From contig MEOH01000013.1 in assembly GCA_001769535.1 (NCBI GenBank), forward strand, positions 17,838 through 81,837: DNA of 64,000 nt, written 5' to 3'. Shown piece after piece: positions 36,718 to 45,645 of the stretch; the first letter of the stretch is position 1, and each line of letters begins with the position of its first letter. The stretch is from Bacteroidetes bacterium GWF2_38_335. Its GTDB lineage: Bacteria; Bacteroidota; Bacteroidia; Bacteroidales; GWF2-38-335. The translations under genes and the position numbers were made by a program. The notes under the pieces were generated by a model that did no database searches, was not told the origin of the DNA, and worked only from the letters and a program-made list of their open reading frames with translations.

Positions 36718-37557
36718 TCAATCGCGCGGGTAAAGTCCGCCAAAAACAATGCCTTTTACCTTGTCATTTTCGATTTGAAATTCGAAAAAGCTCATGGTAG
36801 TTGTGTCTTTGATTGTAAGAGTGTTATATTTAATAGTATCTTTAAGTTGAAAGAAATCAAGCAAGGCAGATTTTTTCATGCCCACTTTTATTTTTTCAGC
36901 AAATACAAAAGCATCATCATAAATTTTCCCACCCATACAACCGATCAATGAATCGGGGGCATTTCTCTCATCAAAATACAGTAAAGATTCACCCCAGTGA
37001 AGTTCAGGAAAAAGATATTCTTCTCCGGCCACTTCAACATTGTCCATTTCCTGAAAATCTGTACGATCAGCCAAATAATCCTTTAAAGCAAAAAGATTCA
37101 TTTCAGCAGGAAAAGCAATAGATGCAAAACCTGAGTTTTCAACATACAGATGAGAATTCAAGCAAACACCTGTAGAATCGTAATAACTAAATAATCCTAC
37201 AGGAAAACCCTTTACATACAAGCCATTTTCCCAAATCTTACCATTTTCGTACCATAACCTCCAGATTCCGTTTCTGTAACCGGATTTCTTTCCACATTCA
37301 ACTCTTTTTTTTCCACTGGGATAATAACCGTTAACAGCAATCAAGTCTCCATTCTGAAAATATTTTTCTTCAACAACCTTACCATCTTCGCTGAAAAAAA
37401 TCCATTTATCCTTATCTCCGGTTTTTAATTTTTGAATTTTTATCTGTCCGTTTTCATAAAACTCATCACCACTTTCTTTGATAGAAGGTTTTTCATCAGA
37501 CGTACTGCATGAAGCCAAAATCAAAAGAAATACTATCCAAAAGAGGTTTTTCTTCAT
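36718..37557 (-). CDS. MORN-repeat lipoprotein
   Basis: The 279-residue protein has a lipobox (VFLLILASC, Cys17). Repeats of about 23 residues with the MORN_2 pattern follow: GDEFYENGQIKIQK, KYFQNGDLIAVNGYYPSGKK, GIWRLWYENGKIWENG and GLFSYYDSTG. Related proteins are labelled YwqK-like, but no toxin partner is present. The C-terminal half is unique, with a predicted alpha/beta fold and no motif. It sits 5 nt after the OmpA/PD40 gene and is probably in its operon as a periplasmic lipoprotein. It overlaps nothing on the plus strand; the convergent GH18 gene ends 8 nt before its stop. Confidence 0.8.
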   Translation of the reverse strand: MKKNLFWIVFLLILASCSTSDEKPSIKESGDEFYENGQIKIQKLKTGDKDKWIFFSEDGKVVEEKYFQNGDLIAVNGYYPSGKKRVECGKKSGYRNGIWRLWYENGKIWENGLYVKGFPVGLFSYYDSTGVCLNSHLYVENSGFASIAFPAEMNLFALKDYLADRTDFQEMDNVEVAGEEYLFPELHWGESLLYFDERNAPDSLIGCMGGKIYDDAFVFAEKIKVGMKKSALLDFFQLKDTIKYNTLTIKDTTTMSFFEFQIENDKVKGIVFGGLYPRD

Positions 37558-37562
37558 AGGAA

Positions 37563-39704
37563 CTATTGCGAAATTATAAATTCAACACGGCGATTTAGCT
37601 GATGATCGTTTTTGCTGCAAGCAGCACCATCAATGCAGTTGTTAATTGGTTTTGTTTCACCAAATCCTTTGACATCAACAATTCTGGCTCGATCAATACC
37701 GTTTTTGACAAGATATTCAACTGTTGATTCAGCCCTACGCTGTGATAATACAAAATTATATTCTGATGAACCAATGCAATCGGTATGAGCATGAACTGCA
37801 AACTTCATCTGTGGATTGTTTTTAAGAATACTGATATTTGAATTAAGAGTTAATGAAGCATCCGTTCTGATACCATTCTGATTAAATGAAAAATAAACAG
37901 GTTGCAATCCGGCTTTCAATGATTCTTCGGGTAATAAGTTGGTGTTGTTGGTGTTGTTGGTGTTGTTTGAACTGTTTTGATTTTCAATACTTTCTGTGTT
38001 TTCAGTTGTTTTAACAACGTCAGCAATAACAGGAGCTTCAGAAAGAACAAACACATTTTTTGAAATACAGAAATTTATTTCCTCCGAGGTTTCGTCATTC
38101 CATCCCTGACACTGTAAAGTTACTTTAAACAAACCATCATTTTCAAATGTGTTTTCAGCTACCTGTTTATCCAAAGCAATTTTACCATTTCCAAAATTCC
38201 AGAAATAATGACGTTCGGGGTTGTTTCCTGCTTTGAACAGAGTGGCTTCAAATTTAGCAGGTTTTTGGGTAAAAATTGAATCGGGGGAAATGATATCGAT
38301 GTTGTATTTACCCCAGTCTGAATCATCGAGATAAACACAATTATCAAAATCGGGTTGGTAAACAACCGGGAACACTGAATAAATATCCATAATACCAAAT
38401 CCACCTACTCTTGAAGAAGAAACATATGAAACACCTGTAGCGCCATTTCTTTTGAAAAATATGTCATCTGCGGGACTATTAATCGGATATCCCATGTTCA
38501 CAGGGGATGTCCACTCGCCGTCAATCAACTCACTTCTGAAGACATCATAATTGCCCATGCCCGGATGTCCGTTGGATGAAAAATACAGGGTTTTTCCATC
38601 GGGAGTAATTTCCGGACTATCTTCATCCCCGGATGTATTAATAACAGAACCTAAGGTTTGTGCGGGTTTCCATTTTCCATCATCATCAATTGTGGAATAA
38701 TAAATATCAAACTGATCACTTCCTGATTTGGGGTATGCACTGAAAAACATTGTTTTACCATCTGCGGTTATAGAAGCATGGCGCTGGTATTCGCCAAAAT
38801 TTATTTCTTTAGGAAGTTTTTTTGGTTTTTGCCATATACCCTCTTTCATTGTTGAAGTCCAAAGTTTTTGCTTTTGAAAAATTATCAATTTAGAATAATC
38901 GGGATATATGCTTACAATGGCTTTATGCCATGTGGATTTTTTTCCGAAATACGAGTATTTTGGTATAGTAGAAAAGTTTATCGGATCGGTAAATCTGCCT
39001 GTATTTTCAGACAAAGAACCCCCGGTTTTTTTTGTAAAGTACATATATTCCCAAAACTTGTCATATATTTTTTTGAGGGTATCTGTTTCGGCAGACCTTC
39101 GCGAAGTAAACAGCATGGTAGAGTCTTCGAATATCTGAACCGAGGCGTATTCTGAGAATGGCGTGTTGACCTCCGGCCCTACGTTCATAACCCTGAACTT
39201 CATGTTTTTTCTTTGTTTTTCCTCTTCATCCTTCGCGTAATTACAGCGTTCAATATAATTTGAAACATTTATTTTTATTTGTCCTTCTTTTAAAGGAAAA
39301 CCATCGTACAGCCTGAATATTTCAAGTGCTTTTTCATATTTTTGGATAAACTGGTATGCCTGTGCAAGATAGATGTAAACATTCCAGTCTGATTTTCCAT
39401 TTAAATTCAGGTCTGATTTCCCATTTAATTGGTTTGCAGCAGCATTAAGCCATCTGATTGATTTACCCTTATCCTGCATTTCATAAAAATACAACATACC
39501 CAATTCAAACAGATAAGTAAAGTAAGTGCTGTCAATACTTATCAGTTTCTGGTAATTACGTTCGGCAAATTCATATTTTTCCTCATCAATGAAGTCAAGT
39601 GTTTCAATGTAGAGTTCTTTTTCCTTAACGGAAGCATCAGGTCTGACCTGGGAATAGGTACACAGCGTAAAAATAAATGCTGTGAATAGTAAAATATTTC
39701 GCAT
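37563..39704 (-). CDS. OmpA-family protein with TPR, PD40 propeller and PKD domains
   Basis: The start was moved to MRNILLFTAF (39704), because the open frame continues upstream with no signal peptide. The 713-residue mature order is: TPR helices (about 20-160); a PD40/TolB-like propeller (about 175-430; SITADGKTMFFSAYP, EITPDGKTLYFSSNG, SSRVGGFGIMDIY); a PKD-like domain (HYFWNFGNGKIALD); an Asn/Thr-rich linker; and a C-terminal OmpA domain (FAVHAHTDCIGSSEYNFVLSQRRAESTVEYL) for peptidoglycan binding. The layout resembles PorE of the T9SS, but a PKD takes the place of the regulatory domain. It probably tethers an outer-membrane complex to the cell wall. Confidence 0.85.
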   Translation of the reverse strand: MRNILLFTAFIFTLCTYSQVRPDASVKEKELYIETLDFIDEEKYEFAERNYQKLISIDSTYFTYLFELGMLYFYEMQDKGKSIRWLNAAANQLNGKSDLNLNGKSDWNVYIYLAQAYQFIQKYEKALEIFRLYDGFPLKEGQIKINVSNYIERCNYAKDEEEKQRKNMKFRVMNVGPEVNTPFSEYASVQIFEDSTMLFTSRRSAETDTLKKIYDKFWEYMYFTKKTGGSLSENTGRFTDPINFSTIPKYSYFGKKSTWHKAIVSIYPDYSKLIIFQKQKLWTSTMKEGIWQKPKKLPKEINFGEYQRHASITADGKTMFFSAYPKSGSDQFDIYYSTIDDDGKWKPAQTLGSVINTSGDEDSPEITPDGKTLYFSSNGHPGMGNYDVFRSELIDGEWTSPVNMGYPINSPADDIFFKRNGATGVSYVSSSRVGGFGIMDIYSVFPVVYQPDFDNCVYLDDSDWGKYNIDIISPDSIFTQKPAKFEATLFKAGNNPERHYFWNFGNGKIALDKQVAENTFENDGLFKVTLQCQGWNDETSEEINFCISKNVFVLSEAPVIADVVKTTENTESIENQNSSNNTNNTNNTNLLPEESLKAGLQPVYFSFNQNGIRTDASLTLNSNISILKNNPQMKFAVHAHTDCIGSSEYNFVLSQRRAESTVEYLVKNGIDRARIVDVKGFGETKPINNCIDGAACSKNDHQLNRRVEFIISQ

Positions 39705-39837
39705 GGCTCTTTTATTTCTTATGTACAGCTCAATTAAACAATTACACAAAATAAATTATTAATAAACAGAGACAAATACGTAATATAAGTAAGTTATAAA
39801 CTATTATATGTTAGTATGGTTTTTTTTGACGAAAGAC

Positions 39838-39880
39838 ATTGCCACAAATACACAATTGAAATTTGTGCATTTGTGGCAAT
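39838..39880. terminator. Strong stem-loop between convergent reading directions
   Basis: The arms ATTGCCACAAAT and ATTTGTGGCAAT pair perfectly over 12 bp, with CACAA/TTGTG-type pairing inside after one mismatch. On the plus strand it is followed by TTTTTC, on the minus strand by mixed bases. It lies 8 nt after the stop of the 39889-43344 gene, so it likely ends that transcript or stabilises its 3' end. Confidence 0.6.
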
Positions 39881-39888
39881 TTTTCAGG

Positions 39889-42800
39889 TTAATAAACAGA
39901 AATTTTCTTTACTATCTGTGAGTCATCGCTCACAATCTTCATATAGTATAGTCCTTTGGAACAGGAATTCAAATTAAATTCCCGAACGAAATCTTCATCA
40001 ACAGTGTAATTACCTTCGGTTATAACATTTCCCAGTGCATCATATAAAAAGACTGTAACTTTACCTTTATAACCACTTAGGAATAAAGTAACATTTCCGT
40101 CTGTAGGATTTGGATAAACTTCGGCAGTTTTCTGTAATGAAAGTTCGTTTACATTTGAAACATCACCAATTGTGAAAGCATAGTGAATTGAACGGCCAAA
40201 CTCCTTTTCAAAATATTTAAGAATGCCGCCACCAATTTTTTTAATACGCATATAGCCAGTGCCCTGTTCGGGATAAGCCCAATAATAAAGCCCGTCATTC
40301 CCAAGGTCCATAAGTTCCAATTCATAGCAGCCCGGCTCAAGATGAAGTGTATCGTAATAAGTTGTATTTGCAATCAGTCCGGTTTTACTGTGAACAATAT
40401 TCCCGTTTATGTCATAGATATTATAATAATTTTCGTCAGGCAGATTATTACTACGCATAAGTATGATAAAATTATCCTCATAAAAGTCAGGTGCATTGAA
40501 GTGGGTTGAATAACCATCATTGATATCATACTCATCGGCACCTCCATTGGGATCGCTGACCGTCGCGGTGAAAATACTATTTTCGTCGCCAATCCAGAAT
40601 TCTTCTGAATTAACAGGCAGTTCAACCTGTTCTGTTTCCATAAAACCAAGGCTACCGGTCCAGTTATACACAAGTTGCGTTCCGCCCGACACACCATAGG
40701 TAATATTCAGTCCGTTCAACTCAGTGCTTCCATTATTTCTGATTACAATTTTCGGATCGGAGCAAACGGGGTTATTCCTTGAATAATACTCCCAGTCGGT
40801 GGGAGTTAAAATGTCGTAAACTTCAGCGTCCAGACTGTAATTAGGGGAAGCATACTGGAACATATCCATAGTTACCACGTAATTACCCCATCCCATTCCA
40901 AGATTTGCAGCCGGAACGTTGGTAATATCATAGTCAACTTTAATCGAGTCACCAGAAATATAATCGCCCACTTCAAAATCAGTATCCTGAACCACATCTC
41001 CGGGGCACCATCCTTCTCTGGCTCCGGGCCATGTTCCTCCCTGAGGATAAACTGCATTCAATGCACATTCATTGTACTTAAATATTTTCCAGGAATCAAC
41101 CATTGCTCCATTTATGAACAAGTAATGGGTATTGTCTTTCCATTCGCAGCAATGAGGATAACTGCCTGTATTACTGTTATGTCCATGTCCGGTAAGGCGG
41201 GTTTTTATTTTGATGGATTCAGTAGCGGGATCAACCGGAATGGTTTTTTCCTTTAGCACCACATCATCATCAAGATCTTTATAATAGTATGATTCCATTT
41301 GTCCCCAGATGCGATCCATTCTGGTCAGGTTTCTTGGAGGAGTTCCTTCAATCAGCAAAAATTTAACATCAATAAGTTCCTGATTATTTCCTGCAGCAAA
41401 ATCCACTGAATCGTGCAATAAAAAGGCATAATCAGTTACATCATAAGCCCATCTGAAACCGTTATCACCAAGATCAAGTCCGATGCCATAAGGAGTAATA
41501 AACCTGCCAAGTTCATAGCGGTTAATAACATCATAAGGTTCGCCCCAGTAGTACATTGTATCAAGAACGAGATTAACTGAGGGATCCACCAATAGAGAAT
41601 CGGCAATTGTATCATGATCATAAACATATACATATCCGGCAGGCCACACAAGAAGTGTATCTGTTGCAAGCGGCAGAATTGTTGTGTCATTAAAAAGCAT
41701 CAGGGTAACCGGAGAAACCATTACTGAATCGAGAAACATGAGAGAATCAAGATGAAAGTTATATTCGCCCTGAACAAAACCAATATTTGGTCTTTCACTG
41801 GTTACCTGCAGGTTTCTAAACAGTTCATCACCTTTCAATGATTTTCTGTCGGGTAATCCAAAAAGCATTGCATCATTTCCTGAACCCGTATTGTCATCGG
41901 CATATAATCCCGATCCCTCGTCAAAACGGTAGTATGCAACCAAATCAGAGTAGGCAGGATGTGAAGGATCGATATTTTTATACATCCATGAAGCAATAGT
42001 AGGTTCATCCAGAACAGTATCAAAAACAGCAAACTCGTTAATAAAACCATCATAATTTGTACCCCCCCACACGTTGCTGCCAATCCGGAATCTGGAAATC
42101 TGATCCATATCCCTGTATAAAGCTGTTCCTGAATGCCATAGAACGCCGTTCAGGTATATTTTCATTGTACCTTCATCCACATTTTTTGTAAAAGCCCAGT
42201 GATTCCATTTGCCTTCAAAATCGGTTGTCGCGGCTGCTTTATAAATTCTGTCATAACCGGTTGCATTTCCGGCATCCCAATAAACATTGCTGTTGCTCCA
42301 GGGAAGGTGAACATTTAAAACCCTGTTTCCGGCAGTGTTCATTGCCTCAAAGCAGTAATCATCCTGGGGTTGAATTGCGGGGTCGCCAAACTGCCAGAAA
42401 GAAACAGTCACAAAGCTGTCAATATCAGCAAGCGGGGTAACAGGAACATCAACATAATCGGGACCGTTAAACGACAGATATTCATCTTCAGAAACAGAAA
42501 ACAGGCCTGAGTTAAACCCGGTTGAACTGCCTTTAATTTCGGTTGATGTACCTGTTGTTGGATTGGAAAATGTAAATTCAACCAGAATACCAGAGATACC
42601 ATCCCATAAAAAAGGTTCAGAAAAATTGAAAGTAAACAATCCGGTTGAAGAAAAGGTCGTATTTTGGAGATATACAGTAGTAAAACCCGTATTTTCAAAA
42701 TCAGTTAAAGTCAGTTCAGACAGAGCTGAGTTCTTGAGATTAATTTTAAGATAATCAAGAGCAGATCCCAAACTGCTTATATCCATCTGTAATTTATTAA

Positions 42801-43344
42801 TTTCACCCGGGGACAATCCGGCTGCACTGAGCTCAGCAGCAGTGAAAAGGTATCGGGCCCGGGAAGTTTTGAGAACAGAATTAAAAGTATGGTCAAGATC
42901 AAGAGTACCTGTTCCTACGCTGTAGGTATTTTCGGAAATCACATCATCGTAAACAGGAAAATATTGCCAGTTTTGAAAATAGTTATATACAGGCACAACG
43001 GAGTATTCATAGGTTGCCGGAGAGCTGCCATTGACAGAAAACGACGGATGGTTAAGCAAAGCCGAATCAATAATTCCGGTGTGGTCGTAGATGAAATTAT
43101 AGGTAAGATAATCCCACTCCCCGCAATCATAACCGTCGGCTGTAGTGGCAGGATCGCATTTTAACGTATAGTACATCAGTACTTTTCTGTATGAATGAGA
43201 CTCATCAGGAAATTCCCAGATGCCACGTCTTTTTGTTATATCACTGAAGGTCAGAGTCTGAACAACAATAGTATCACCTGGATCAGAAAAAGAATCTGTT
43301 AAAAACAGAAAAATAAATGCAAGAAATAAAGTCAGTTTTTTCAT
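39889..43344 (-). CDS. PNGase F-like protein interrupted by a LamG-containing insert, T9SS tail
   Basis: The 1151-residue protein has a signal peptide (MKKLTLFLAFIFLFLTDSFS). Residues about 24-90 match the start of PNGase F (IVVQTLTFSDI, YTLKCDPA, CGEWDYLTYNFIY). Asp78 fits the catalytic aspartate of flavobacterial PNGase F. The next matching block (ELGRFITPYG) comes only at about 613, followed by YDVTDYAFLL, LTGHGHNSNTG, CCEWKDNTHYLFIN (Glu734 at the family glutamate position) and EGWCPGD. Between lie a beta domain and a LamG-type lectin domain (DYVDVPVTPLADIDSFVTVSFW, KIYLNGVLWHSG). A T9SS tail (AEVYPNPTDGNVTLFL) ends it. PNGase F releases N-glycans by amide hydrolysis of glycosyl-asparagine. 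It lies 148 nt behind the regulator gene, at the end of the glycan locus. Confidence 0.8.
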   Translation of the reverse strand: MKKLTLFLAFIFLFLTDSFSDPGDTIVVQTLTFSDITKRRGIWEFPDESHSYRKVLMYYTLKCDPATTADGYDCGEWDYLTYNFIYDHTGIIDSALLNHPSFSVNGSSPATYEYSVVPVYNYFQNWQYFPVYDDVISENTYSVGTGTLDLDHTFNSVLKTSRARYLFTAAELSAAGLSPGEINKLQMDISSLGSALDYLKINLKNSALSELTLTDFENTGFTTVYLQNTTFSSTGLFTFNFSEPFLWDGISGILVEFTFSNPTTGTSTEIKGSSTGFNSGLFSVSEDEYLSFNGPDYVDVPVTPLADIDSFVTVSFWQFGDPAIQPQDDYCFEAMNTAGNRVLNVHLPWSNSNVYWDAGNATGYDRIYKAAATTDFEGKWNHWAFTKNVDEGTMKIYLNGVLWHSGTALYRDMDQISRFRIGSNVWGGTNYDGFINEFAVFDTVLDEPTIASWMYKNIDPSHPAYSDLVAYYRFDEGSGLYADDNTGSGNDAMLFGLPDRKSLKGDELFRNLQVTSERPNIGFVQGEYNFHLDSLMFLDSVMVSPVTLMLFNDTTILPLATDTLLVWPAGYVYVYDHDTIADSLLVDPSVNLVLDTMYYWGEPYDVINRYELGRFITPYGIGLDLGDNGFRWAYDVTDYAFLLHDSVDFAAGNNQELIDVKFLLIEGTPPRNLTRMDRIWGQMESYYYKDLDDDVVLKEKTIPVDPATESIKIKTRLTGHGHNSNTGSYPHCCEWKDNTHYLFINGAMVDSWKIFKYNECALNAVYPQGGTWPGAREGWCPGDVVQDTDFEVGDYISGDSIKVDYDITNVPAANLGMGWGNYVVTMDMFQYASPNYSLDAEVYDILTPTDWEYYSRNNPVCSDPKIVIRNNGSTELNGLNITYGVSGGTQLVYNWTGSLGFMETEQVELPVNSEEFWIGDENSIFTATVSDPNGGADEYDINDGYSTHFNAPDFYEDNFIILMRSNNLPDENYYNIYDINGNIVHSKTGLIANTTYYDTLHLEPGCYELELMDLGNDGLYYWAYPEQGTGYMRIKKIGGGILKYFEKEFGRSIHYAFTIGDVSNVNELSLQKTAEVYPNPTDGNVTLFLSGYKGKVTVFLYDALGNVITEGNYTVDEDFVREFNLNSCSKGLYYMKIVSDDSQIVKKISVY

Positions 43345-43492
43345 ACAAAATGGTTAATAATTTATACTCAAATATCTAATAATTTAAAATCAATACCATT
43401 GCATTATGTAAGATTGGCTGATAATCCTACAAAAATACATTAAATAACGTAGGGGATAAAAAGTATAAAAAATTAAAAAAGTAGCTAATTAA

Positions 43493-45643
43493 TCAATCTG
43501 TTTGTTTTAATTCCTTTAATAATTCTTTTGGAAAATTTCTTGAAACAGGTATTTTAAAATCAAGGTCCTTTAATGTTAATTTATACCCCTGAGAGTTTCC
43601 CGAAACCTTCTCAATTTTATTTGTGTTTACGATATAAGATTTATGGCATCTGATAATTTTTTCATACTCTTTTAACTGATCTTCAATAACTTTCATGGAT
43701 ATTAACATGAGAGTTTTTTTGAGTTTCTTATTATTTATATAATTAAACTCTGCATAATTTCCCTTTGCTTCGGCGCAAATAAACTGTGAAAGCAAAATCT
43801 GAATATCCTCTTTTGATTTATCTGATTTAATGTGAATAAGATGGTCTTCAAAAGGTTTTTCCACGTTTTTTAGATGGTGCGAAATAACTTTTGCAATTTG
43901 TTCATGCCTGTTCAGGTAAATTTTCTCGATAAAGACAATAATCAGAAAAACCGGGAAAATTGTCAAAGAAAAAACGACAATCAGCACATCGAAAAAGCTA
44001 ATTGAAACCAATTCGTCAATTCCATAAAAACGGGCATAATTATAGCCCACGGTTGAAATTCCGATAAGCATAAAAAATACAAACAAGACATATTTTACCA
44101 CGTCCCATTTTTCATTTTTTACCCATTTTTCGATCAGATGAAAGATGACAAAGTTCAGGAATAAAATCGACATTGAAATAATACCAAAAGCGGCATAAAC
44201 CATTACTTTAAACAGAAAATCAAGCTCCGACAAACCAAAAGGCTGAAATAAAAACATAAAAAGGGTGAAGTAAATTCCCACAAGAAATACCACACCAACC
44301 TTAGAAAGAATGCCGGCTCCCAAAGAAAACTGTTTGGCCAGTTTAACCCTGTAATTAAATTTGCGGAGGTTACTCAATACCAAAATAATTAAAACCATTG
44401 ATGAAATAATAAAATAGTAAACCAGATTGGTTTTCTTTTTAAGTATTAAAGCTTGAATTTCTCTATCCTTTTCAAGTATTTTTATTTCCCTATCAAATTT
44501 GCGGTCAGAGAGCACAAACTCAAGTTGTGAGATTTTCTTTTCAACATTTTCGTTTGATATTGAATCCTTAAATGCAAAATATTTTTCAGAATATTCAAGT
44601 GCATTTTTATAATCAGAAAGTTTCGCAAAAGACTGATAAATAATAAAATAAGATTCTCGCTGCTGCAACAACAATTCATTGATTTTACTGGTTTCAATTG
44701 ATTGAAGGGCGTTCTCGATTGCCAATTGATAATTGCCCATTTTAAAATATGCCTGACTTACTTTATTTAATGATATGGAAAGTCCGGGAAAATCACTGTT
44801 TTTCCTATACAACTGTTCGCTGGCCAAAAATCGGCTTAAAGCTTCATCATACTTGCCCCGGTCAAGAAAAAAGTCGCCGATAAAATTCAGAATTTGTCCT
44901 TCGCCCTCGTCATTATTTGCCTTTCGGTACATTTCAAGGGCTTTATTGTAGTATTCAAGGGCTTTTTCATCCTTACCGCATACCTCATATGAATTTCCAA
45001 GATATCTGTAGCTTAGTGCAATATGGACTTTTTCGCCCAATTTTTTACGAATATCCAGGGCTTTTTTAAAGTAATAGAATGAGGAATCGCAATTATTTTG
45101 CTCTTTAAAAATCAATCCGATATTATTTGTGGAAGTTGCCTGACCGTACAAATCATAAACCTTTTTAAAGTTTTCATTGGCCATTTCATAATATTTTCTT
45201 GATTTTTCAAATTCCCTTTTTTGAAAATAAATATTTCCGATATTCACATAAACCCATGCATAGCCAAGTCTGTCTGATTTATTTTCAAAATAAAACATTG
45301 ATTTAAAAAAGAATTCCATCGCTTTATCATAAAATCCCTGCTCCTGATATATCATTCCAATAGTTCCATAAACAGGATAAATTTCAGTGGAATTTTTTAG
45401 TTTATATGATATTTCGATAGCTTCATAGGCATAACTCAGTGCCTTAACAGGCGACTTTTTCATATAAAACTGAGCCAGAAAATTAAGCGTACGAATACAG
45501 TTTTCGCTATATGGGTCATCCTGCATCAATCTGTCAAGTTCTCCTTTCAAGCTATCAACATTATCAATATCCTCTGAGTAAATGCCGCTTAATGAAAGCA
45601 GTATTACAAATATTGTCAACAGAAACCGTTTTATCTTTTTCAT
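43493..45643 (-). CDS. TPR - membrane - LytTR transcription regulator
   Basis: The 716-residue protein has a signal-type N-terminus (MKKIKRFLLTIFVILLSLSG). TPR repeats (about 60-370; IGMIYQEQGFYDKAMEFFFKSM, NNIGLIFKEQNNCDSSFYYFKKAL) are followed by a helix and several membrane segments (about 415-560). A C-terminal LytTR DNA-binding domain (about 600-716; HIKSDKSKEDIQ..., IIRCHKSYIVNTNKIEKVSG, FKIPVSRNFPKELL) completes it. This makes a one-piece membrane regulator: an outer TPR sensor linked to a cytoplasmic DNA-binding domain. It starts 2 nt after the NagB-fusion stop, inside the glycan operon, and is likely its local regulator. PULs more often carry hybrid two-component or ECF/anti-sigma regulators. 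Confidence 0.85.
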   Translation of the reverse strand: MKKIKRFLLTIFVILLSLSGIYSEDIDNVDSLKGELDRLMQDDPYSENCIRTLNFLAQFYMKKSPVKALSYAYEAIEISYKLKNSTEIYPVYGTIGMIYQEQGFYDKAMEFFFKSMFYFENKSDRLGYAWVYVNIGNIYFQKREFEKSRKYYEMANENFKKVYDLYGQATSTNNIGLIFKEQNNCDSSFYYFKKALDIRKKLGEKVHIALSYRYLGNSYEVCGKDEKALEYYNKALEMYRKANNDEGEGQILNFIGDFFLDRGKYDEALSRFLASEQLYRKNSDFPGLSISLNKVSQAYFKMGNYQLAIENALQSIETSKINELLLQQRESYFIIYQSFAKLSDYKNALEYSEKYFAFKDSISNENVEKKISQLEFVLSDRKFDREIKILEKDREIQALILKKKTNLVYYFIISSMVLIILVLSNLRKFNYRVKLAKQFSLGAGILSKVGVVFLVGIYFTLFMFLFQPFGLSELDFLFKVMVYAAFGIISMSILFLNFVIFHLIEKWVKNEKWDVVKYVLFVFFMLIGISTVGYNYARFYGIDELVSISFFDVLIVVFSLTIFPVFLIIVFIEKIYLNRHEQIAKVISHHLKNVEKPFEDHLIHIKSDKSKEDIQILLSQFICAEAKGNYAEFNYINNKKLKKTLMLISMKVIEDQLKEYEKIIRCHKSYIVNTNKIEKVSGNSQGYKLTLKDLDFKIPVSRNFPKELLKELKQTD

Positions 45644-45645
45644 TT

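Noticed and set aside
36718-37557. Toxin-antitoxin antitoxin (YwqK label) for the MORN-repeat protein
   Set aside because: No toxin gene is adjacent; the lipobox indicates an envelope protein.
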